Part shown: in pieces, positions 59,080 through 64,000 of the stretch
Numbering within the stretch: position 1 is the stretch's first letter
How the letters are laid out: each line of letters starts with the position of its first letter
Assembly (NCBI RefSeq): GCF_000422645.1
Contig: NZ_AUGL01000016.1
Span: 1 to 64,000 of the forward strand
Length of the DNA stretch: 64,000 nucleotides
Reading direction: 5' to 3'
Source: Ferrimonas futtsuensis DSM 18154
Lineage (GTDB): Bacteria; Pseudomonadota; Gammaproteobacteria; Enterobacterales; Shewanellaceae
Notes under the pieces: model-generated
Database searches by the model: none
Told to the model about the DNA's origin: nothing
Seen by the model: the letters and a program-made list of their open reading frames with translations, nothing else
Program-made: the position numbers and the translations under genes

Positions 59080-60024
59080 ATGACCACAGACACAGGGAGC
59101 GCTATGCCTCGGGAGCAAGCAGGGGTATGTGCAGAGGGCAACCTTCACGGGTTGTATCTGCTGTTTAACGCAGAGGAGCAGGCGGAGCCCGCCCTGAGAG
59201 GGGTGCTGGCGGAGATCGCCGGCTGGTTGCAGGCCTCGGTGGATCAAAATGCAGACAGTGCCTTCAACGGCTTTGTGGCCGTCGGCGCCAACTACTGGGA
59301 TACCCTCTACCCCGATGCCCGCCCCGCCAAGCTGCGCCCCTTCCCCAGTTTCGAGCAGGATGACCGCAAGGCGCCGGTGCAGCCGGTGGACCTGTTTATC
59401 CACATTCGCTCTGACCGGGTAGACATCAACCATGTGGCCGCGATGGAGGTGTGTCACCGCCTCAGGGGTCTGGTTCAGCTAGTGGAGGAGGTGCGCAGTT
59501 TCCGCTACCTGGACAATCGCGACCTGACCGGTTTTGTGGATGGGACCGAGAACCCTCAGGGGGTGCATCGCCGTGAGGTGGCCCTGGTGGGGGATGAGGA
59601 TACCCCATTCCGCGGTGGCAGCTACATTCACGTCCAGCGTTATCAGCACAATATGGACCGCTGGAGCGGCATCAGCCTGAAGCAGCAGGAGGACACCATT
59701 GGCCGTACCAAGATGGAGAACGTCGAGTACGCCAGCCAGGACAAGCCCCTGACCTGCCACATCAAGCGCACCAACCTGAAGGATGACCAGGGCAACTCCA
59801 TGGAGATCCTGCGTCAGAGCATGCCTTACGGCACCATGAAGGAGCAGGGCCTGTTCTTCATCAGCTGCTGCAGCACCCCGGTGAACTTCGAGGCCCAGCT
59901 GAAGTCGATGATCCACGGCGATGGTCATGGTCACTATGATCACCTGCTGAACTTCACCCAGGCGGTCACCGGCGCGGCCTTCTTTGCCCCCTCCCTGGAC
60001 TTCATGGAGTCCGCCGCAGGCTAA
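59080..60024 (+). CDS. Dyp-type haem peroxidase
   Basis: This 314-aa peroxidase belongs to the YfeX-like class of dye-decolorising peroxidases. The GxxDG motif is in LTGFVDGTENPQG, with catalytic Asp. Haem-contacting residues include the conserved Arg of QRYQHN and the His-rich stretch before LLNFTQAVTGAAFFAPSLDF. No signal peptide is seen, so it is cytoplasmic. The start at 59080 has GGAG 5 nt upstream; the ATG at 59104 is an alternative. It stands alone between two terminators. Confidence 0.93.
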   Translation: MTTDTGSAMPREQAGVCAEGNLHGLYLLFNAEEQAEPALRGVLAEIAGWLQASVDQNADSAFNGFVAVGANYWDTLYPDARPAKLRPFPSFEQDDRKAPVQPVDLFIHIRSDRVDINHVAAMEVCHRLRGLVQLVEEVRSFRYLDNRDLTGFVDGTENPQGVHRREVALVGDEDTPFRGGSYIHVQRYQHNMDRWSGISLKQQEDTIGRTKMENVEYASQDKPLTCHIKRTNLKDDQGNSMEILRQSMPYGTMKEQGLFFISCCSTPVNFEAQLKSMIHGDGHGHYDHLLNFTQAVTGAAFFAPSLDFMESAAG

Positions 60025-60036
60025 ACCGACCCCCAT

Positions 60037-60066
60037 GAAAAAGGCCCGCACTGTGCGGGCCTTTCT
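60037..60066. terminator. Terminator between the peroxidase gene and argR
   Basis: AAAAAGGCCCGC-ACTGT-GCGGGCCTTTCT lies between convergent genes. It has A-rich and T-rich flanks and may serve both. Confidence 0.88.
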
Positions 60067-60085
60067 ATTTCTCTGCTACTGGGTA

Positions 60086-60556
60086 TCAGCCCTTGTAGTT
60101 GAACAGGTCCTTGACCGTCTGCAGCGCCTTATCGATGTTGTCCGCCTTGGTGGGGGCAATAAAGATGGTGTCGTCACCGGCGATGGTGCCCAGGATCCCC
60201 TCGGGCTTGCCGATGGAGTCCAGCAGGCGGGCGATCAGCTGGGCGGCGCCCGGGCTGGCCTTCACCACGATCATGGCGCCGTTGTGGTCCACGTCCAGCA
60301 CCAGGTTCTTCAGCGGGCTGGTGGCGGTCGGCACACCCAGCTCGGCGGGTAGGCAGTAGACCATCTCCTGCTTGGCGTTGCGGGTTCGGACGGCGCCGAA
60401 CTTGCTCAGCATGCGTGACACCTTGGACTGGTTGATGGTGCTGAATCCGGCAGCCTGCAGGGCATTGACGATCTCGCCCTGGGAGCCAAAACGCTCCTCT
60501 TTCAGCAGGGATTTGAAAACGCGGATTAGCTCATCCTGATTGCGGGTCGACTTCAT
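60086..60556 (-). CDS. argR: Arginine repressor ArgR
   Basis: ArgR (156 aa) is the arginine-responsive hexameric regulator. The winged-helix domain (1-70) contains [28 protein letters not shown] with the recognition helix NQSKVSR. The C-terminal oligomerisation and arginine-binding domain has the [13 protein letters not shown] motif. It is E. coli-like in length and sequence. It is divergent from mdh, as in E. coli, and should control argECBFGH and probably ast in this window. A TGAAT half-site near 60588 may be part of an autoregulatory ARG box. Confidence 0.98.
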   Translation of the reverse strand: MKSTRNQDELIRVFKSLLKEERFGSQGEIVNALQAAGFSTINQSKVSRMLSKFGAVRTRNAKQEMVYCLPAELGVPTATSPLKNLVLDVDHNGAMIVVKASPGAAQLIARLLDSIGKPEGILGTIAGDDTIFIAPTKADNIDKALQTVKDLFNYKG

Positions 60557-60767
60557 TCTGGCAGCTCGTTGTTTCTAGAGGGTTATTCATATTTTGCCCA
60601 TTTGCCTCTGGATAGGCAACCACAGGCCCAGAAGGGCAGTGGAGCAGAGCTGGAGTTAAGGGTCAATAAGAGATTGGTAAAATTGCCTTTAAACCCGTGT
60701 TTGGGTATGGTGAGCCCAGACATTCAAACGCGATCCATGTCACATCAAAGGATAGATGGAGAACCCC

Positions 60768-61706
60768 ATGAAAGTAGCAGTACTCGGCGCGGCCGGCGGG
60801 ATTGGCCAGGCTCTGGCACTTCTGTTGAAACTGAACCTGCCCAAGGGCAGCGACCTGGCTCTGTATGACATCGCCCCGGTAACTCCTGGCGTTGCCGTGG
60901 ACATCAGCCACATCCCTACCGCAGTGAACGCCAAGGGCTATGCGGGCGAAGATCCCACCCCAGCCCTGGAAGGTGCCGACGTGGTGCTGATCTCCGCCGG
61001 TGTGGCTCGTAAGCCCGGCATGGATCGTGCGGACCTGTTCAATGTGAACGCCGGCATCATCCGTAATCTGGTGGCCAAGGTGGCCGAAGTGGCGCCCAAG
61101 GCCTGCATCGGCGTGATCACCAACCCGGTGAACACCACTGTCGCCATCGCCGCCGAGGTGTTGAAGAACGCCGGCGTCTACGACAAGCGCCGTCTGTTCG
61201 GTGTGACCACCCTGGACGTGATCCGCTCCGAGACCTTCATTGCCGAAGCCAAGGGCCTGAGTCCTGAGCAGGTGAAGATCAACGTCATCGGCGGCCACAG
61301 CGGCGTGACCATCCTGCCTCTGCTGTCTCAGGTTGAGGGGGTGACCTTCTCCGAAGAGGAGATCGCTTCCCTGACCCACCGCATCCAGAATGCCGGCACC
61401 GAGGTGGTGGAAGCCAAGGCCGGTGGCGGCAGTGCCACCCTGTCCATGGCACAGGCGGCCTGTCGTTTCGGTACCTCTCTGGTTCGCGCCCTTCAGGGGG
61501 AGCAGGGTGTGGTGGAGTGCGCCTACGTAGAGGGCAATGGTGAGCACAGTCGCTTCTTCGCTCAGCCGGTGCTGCTGGGCAGCGAGGGTGTGGCCGAGGT
61601 GCAGAGCTACGGCGCCCTGAGCGAGTTTGAACAGAAGGCCCTGGACGGCATGATGGAGACCCTGGTGGGCGACATCGACAAGGGCGAGGCCTTTGTCAAC
61701 GGCTAA
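60768..61706 (+). CDS. mdh: Malate dehydrogenase
   Basis: Mdh (312 aa, same as E. coli) interconverts malate and oxaloacetate with NAD. The Rossmann start is [13 protein letters not shown]. Substrate-binding arginines lie in [22 protein letters not shown] is conserved, and the catalytic His is in [16 protein letters not shown] at 60768 is chosen because GGAG lies 7 nt ahead; an in-frame ATG 12 nt upstream has none. Confidence 0.98.
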   Translation: MKVAVLGAAGGIGQALALLLKLNLPKGSDLALYDIAPVTPGVAVDISHIPTAVNAKGYAGEDPTPALEGADVVLISAGVARKPGMDRADLFNVNAGIIRNLVAKVAEVAPKACIGVITNPVNTTVAIAAEVLKNAGVYDKRRLFGVTTLDVIRSETFIAEAKGLSPEQVKINVIGGHSGVTILPLLSQVEGVTFSEEEIASLTHRIQNAGTEVVEAKAGGGSATLSMAQAACRFGTSLVRALQGEQGVVECAYVEGNGEHSRFFAQPVLLGSEGVAEVQSYGALSEFEQKALDGMMETLVGDIDKGEAFVNG

Positions 61707-61724
61707 GCCGTCAGCCAGACAGAG

Positions 61725-61750
61725 AAAAGGCCCCGATTGGGGCCTTTTTT
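61725..61750. terminator. Terminator between mdh and ispB
   Basis: AAAAGGCCCC-GATT-GGGGCCTTTTTT lies after mdh and before the convergent ispB end. Confidence 0.92.
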
Positions 61751-61798
61751 GTCTCTGACGCCTGGCGCCGTGAGCTTGGCTGATACCAGTTTGATCTG

Positions 61799-62767
61799 TT
61801 AGCTGCGGCGGTCCACGGCGATGCGGGCCAGGGACTGCAGGGCCACCTTGGCGTCGCTGTCCGGCAGCGGGGCCAGGGCGGCGATCGCCTTGTCCGCTTC
61901 CTCGTTGGCGCGGTCCATGGTGTATTCCAGCGCGCCACAATGGTTGAGGGCCGCCAGAATGGGATCGATCTCCTCGGTGCCGCCGTTCTCGATGGCGGCG
62001 CGGATCAGCTGACGCTCCTCCTCGCTGCCTTTACCCATGGTATAGATCAGCGGCAGGGTAGGCTTGCCCTCGGCCAGGTCATCGCCGATGTTCTTGCCCA
62101 GTTCGTCCGCTTCGGCGGTGTAATCCAGTACGTCATCCACCAGCTGGAAGGCGGTGCCCAGATAGCGACCGTAATCGGACAGCGCCTTCACAATCACCTC
62201 ATCCTGATCGGCCACCACTGCCGCCAGACCGGTGGCCGCTTCAAACAGCTTGGCGGTCTTGCAGTAGATCACCTGCATGTAGCTCTCTTCGGTGGTGTCG
62301 GGGTCGTTGCAGTTCATCAGCTGCATCACTTCACCCTCGGCCAGCACGTTGGTGGCCTCCGCCAGGCCTTCCATCACCTCATGATTCTTCATGTCGGTCA
62401 TCATCTGGAACGAGCGGGTATAGAGGAAGTCACCCACCAGCACGCTGGCCTGGTTGCCGAACAGGGCGTTGGCGGTCTCCCGGCCACGGCGCATGGTGGA
62501 CTCGTCCACCACATCGTCGTGAAGCAGGGTGGAGGTGTGGATGAATTCGATGATGGCAGCCAGGCGGATATGGTTGTCCCCCTGGTAGCCTACGGATTGA
62601 GCGGCCAACAGAGTCAGCAACGGACGCATCCGTTTTCCGCCACCGTTGATGATATAGAAGGAGAGCTGGTTGATCAGGACAACATCAGAGTGAAGTTGCT
62701 CGTAGATCATCTGGTTGACCAACTTCATGTTGTTGTCGGCCAAGTCTCGGATGGCGTTCAGGTCCAT
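61799..62767 (-). CDS. ispB: Octaprenyl diphosphate synthase
   Basis: IspB (322 aa) builds the C40 side chain of ubiquinone and menaquinone. The two aspartate-rich motifs are LLHDDVVDE and LVDDVLDY, with GGGKRMRPLL upstream. The start MDLNAIRDL matches the E. coli N-terminus. It is divergent from rplU, the same arrangement as E. coli ispB-rplU. Confidence 0.96.
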   Translation of the reverse strand: MDLNAIRDLADNNMKLVNQMIYEQLHSDVVLINQLSFYIINGGGKRMRPLLTLLAAQSVGYQGDNHIRLAAIIEFIHTSTLLHDDVVDESTMRRGRETANALFGNQASVLVGDFLYTRSFQMMTDMKNHEVMEGLAEATNVLAEGEVMQLMNCNDPDTTEESYMQVIYCKTAKLFEAATGLAAVVADQDEVIVKALSDYGRYLGTAFQLVDDVLDYTAEADELGKNIGDDLAEGKPTLPLIYTMGKGSEEERQLIRAAIENGGTEEIDPILAALNHCGALEYTMDRANEEADKAIAALAPLPDSDAKVALQSLARIAVDRRS

Positions 62768-62934
62768 AATATATCCGGCTGTAGGCTGCCAAACTCGGCA
62801 GCTGTAAGTATAATGTGCACAGTATGGAAGCGAATTCTACCCAAATTCCACGCGCATAACAGCCGCATTTGCCCATTGATTGAGGTGCCGCTCAATTCGG
62901 TCAGATCCTTTCGCGATCTTTTTTATCGTGGGTC

Positions 62935-62963
62935 TTGCCTGTTTTGTGTCCTTGGCGTAGAAT
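62935..62963 (+). promoter_or_regulatory. Promoter of rplU-rpmA
   Basis: TTGCCT and TAGAAT with a 17-nt spacer give a strong sigma-70 promoter, about 75 nt before rplU. The leader may contain ribosomal-protein control structure, not resolved here. Confidence 0.7.
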
Positions 62964-63043
62964 GCCCGGCCATTGTCAACAAGTTTTAAGCCACACCCTG
63001 ACCCCAACATGGCGCGGTCGGCGTGTGAAGCGGAGTTTTTACT

Positions 63044-63355
63044 ATGTACGCGGTTTTCCAAAGTGGTGGTAAGCAACACCGTGTTAGCGAAGGCCAGACT
63101 GTTCGTCTGGAGAAGCTAGACGTTGAAACCGGTAGCACCATTGAGTTCGATAAAGTTCTTCTGGTTGCTAACGGCGAAGACGTGAAGGTCGGTGTTCCTT
63201 ACGTAGATGGCGGCAAGATTGTTGCTGAAGTTGTGACCCACGGTCGTGGCGATAAAGTTAAGATCGTCAAGTTCCGTCGTCGCAAGCACCACCGTAAGCA
63301 GATGGGCCACCGTCAGTGGTTCACTGAAGTTAAGATTACTGGCATCAACGCCTAA
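63044..63355 (+). CDS. rplU: 50S ribosomal protein L21
   Basis: L21 (103 aa, same as E. coli) binds 23S rRNA with L20. [18 protein letters not shown], then [16 protein letters not shown], are diagnostic. rpmA follows after 17 nt. Confidence 0.98.
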   Translation: MYAVFQSGGKQHRVSEGQTVRLEKLDVETGSTIEFDKVLLVANGEDVKVGVPYVDGGKIVAEVVTHGRGDKVKIVKFRRRKHHRKQMGHRQWFTEVKITGINA

Positions 63356-63372
63356 TTACGGAGTAACGAGAA

Positions 63373-63630
63373 ATGGCACATAAAAAAGCTGGCGGTTCTA
63401 CTCGTAACGGCCGTGATTCAGAAAGCAAACGCCTTGGTGTTAAGCGCTACGGCGGCGAGTCTGTTCTGGCAGGCAACATCATCGTTCGTCAGCGTGGCAC
63501 CAAGTTCCACGCCGGTGACAACGTAGGCGTAGGCCGCGATCACACTCTGTTCGCTACCGCGAACGGCAAGGTGAAGTTCGAAGTGAAAGGCAAGCAAAAC
63601 CGTAAATTCGTGAGCATCGTTGCCGAGTAA
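63373..63630 (+). CDS. rpmA: 50S ribosomal protein L27
   Basis: L27 (85 aa) reaches its N-terminus into the peptidyl-transferase centre. [16 protein letters not shown] and [19 protein letters not shown] are diagnostic. The N-terminus is the ordinary gammaproteobacterial form, without the cleaved extension of Firmicutes. Confidence 0.98.
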   Translation: MAHKKAGGSTRNGRDSESKRLGVKRYGGESVLAGNIIVRQRGTKFHAGDNVGVGRDHTLFATANGKVKFEVKGKQNRKFVSIVAE

Positions 63631-63650
63631 TTCGTTCACCGAACGATCTG

Positions 63651-63677
63651 CAAGCCCCGCCATCGGCGGGGCTTTTT
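63651..63677 (+). terminator. Terminator after rpmA
   Basis: AAGCCCCGC-CATC-GGCGGGGCTTTTT lies between rpmA and obgE. It may partly uncouple obgE from the ribosomal-protein genes. Confidence 0.88.
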
Positions 63678-63743
63678 GCGTCCAAGGGGGAGAGGCGATC
63701 CCTGATGATCCCATCCTTGGTATACTATTAGCTGATTTCCTGA

Positions 63744-64000
<257 letters not shown>

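Overview
The window is chromosomal DNA of a GC-rich gammaproteobacterium. Gene content and order (mrcA-pilMNOPQ-aroKB-damX-dam, rpe-gph-trpS, argE/argCBFGH(A), crp-prkB-yheU-yheT-yheS-yheV, NarQP next to nrfA, GrcA, a TorF-type porin) point to the Alteromonadales, near Ferrimonas or Shewanella. That placement is inferred from synteny and protein motifs read by eye; no database search was run. Almost everything is core genome. There is no prophage, CRISPR array, toxin-antitoxin or defence locus, and no intact transposase.

Layout. 1-440: the last bases of a 23S rRNA, a 5S rRNA and tRNA-Thr(GGT), the distal end of an rrn operon. 528-5072: a CinA-family protein, a YceB-like lipoprotein and PEP carboxylase. 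5172-12332: arginine biosynthesis, with argE divergent from argCBFGH; ArgH carries a C-terminal acetyltransferase domain (ArgH-ArgA fusion). 12397-23745: PBP1a divergent from pilMNOPQ, then aroK-aroB-damX-dam. 23786-25012: three minus-strand genes (DUF2970, an 84-aa membrane protein, a TorF-type porin) separate dam from rpe-gph-trpS (25203-27575). 27634-31882: dolP-diaA-yraN-lpoA divergent from rsmI. 31902-32280: RNase P RNA. 32547-36430: an S9 peptidase lipoprotein, pabA and grcA. 36706-42681: an HDOD protein, then the arginine succinyltransferase operon astC-astA-astD plus a DUF1338 gene. 42794-52911: crp, prkB, yheU, a DUF3187 outer-membrane protein, yheT, a TIGR02444 protein, the ABC-F protein YheS, yheV, lpoB, a COG3014 lipoprotein, a second-type peptide deformylase, slyX and yacL. 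52970-58868: narP-narQ, nrfA, and glnK-amtB behind an NtrC/sigma-54 control region. 59080-64000: a Dyp-type peroxidase, argR, mdh, ispB, rplU-rpmA and the 5' end of obgE.

How the genes work together. Arginine runs through the whole window: synthesis (argE, argCBFGH-A), its repressor (argR) and its catabolism (ast). Nitrogen respiration and assimilation sit side by side: the NarQ/NarP sensor pair, the nitrite-to-ammonium reductase NrfA, and the ammonium channel AmtB with its PII regulator GlnK. Cell-wall synthesis is represented by PBP1a, its activator LpoA, the PBP1b activator LpoB, and the septal-ring protein DamX.

The least explained pieces are non-coding: a 270-bp segment bounded by inverted repeats in front of nrfA (55391-55660), a nested-stem segment upstream of pabA (35809-35886), and a decayed second copy of the 5S 3' end beside the tRNA.
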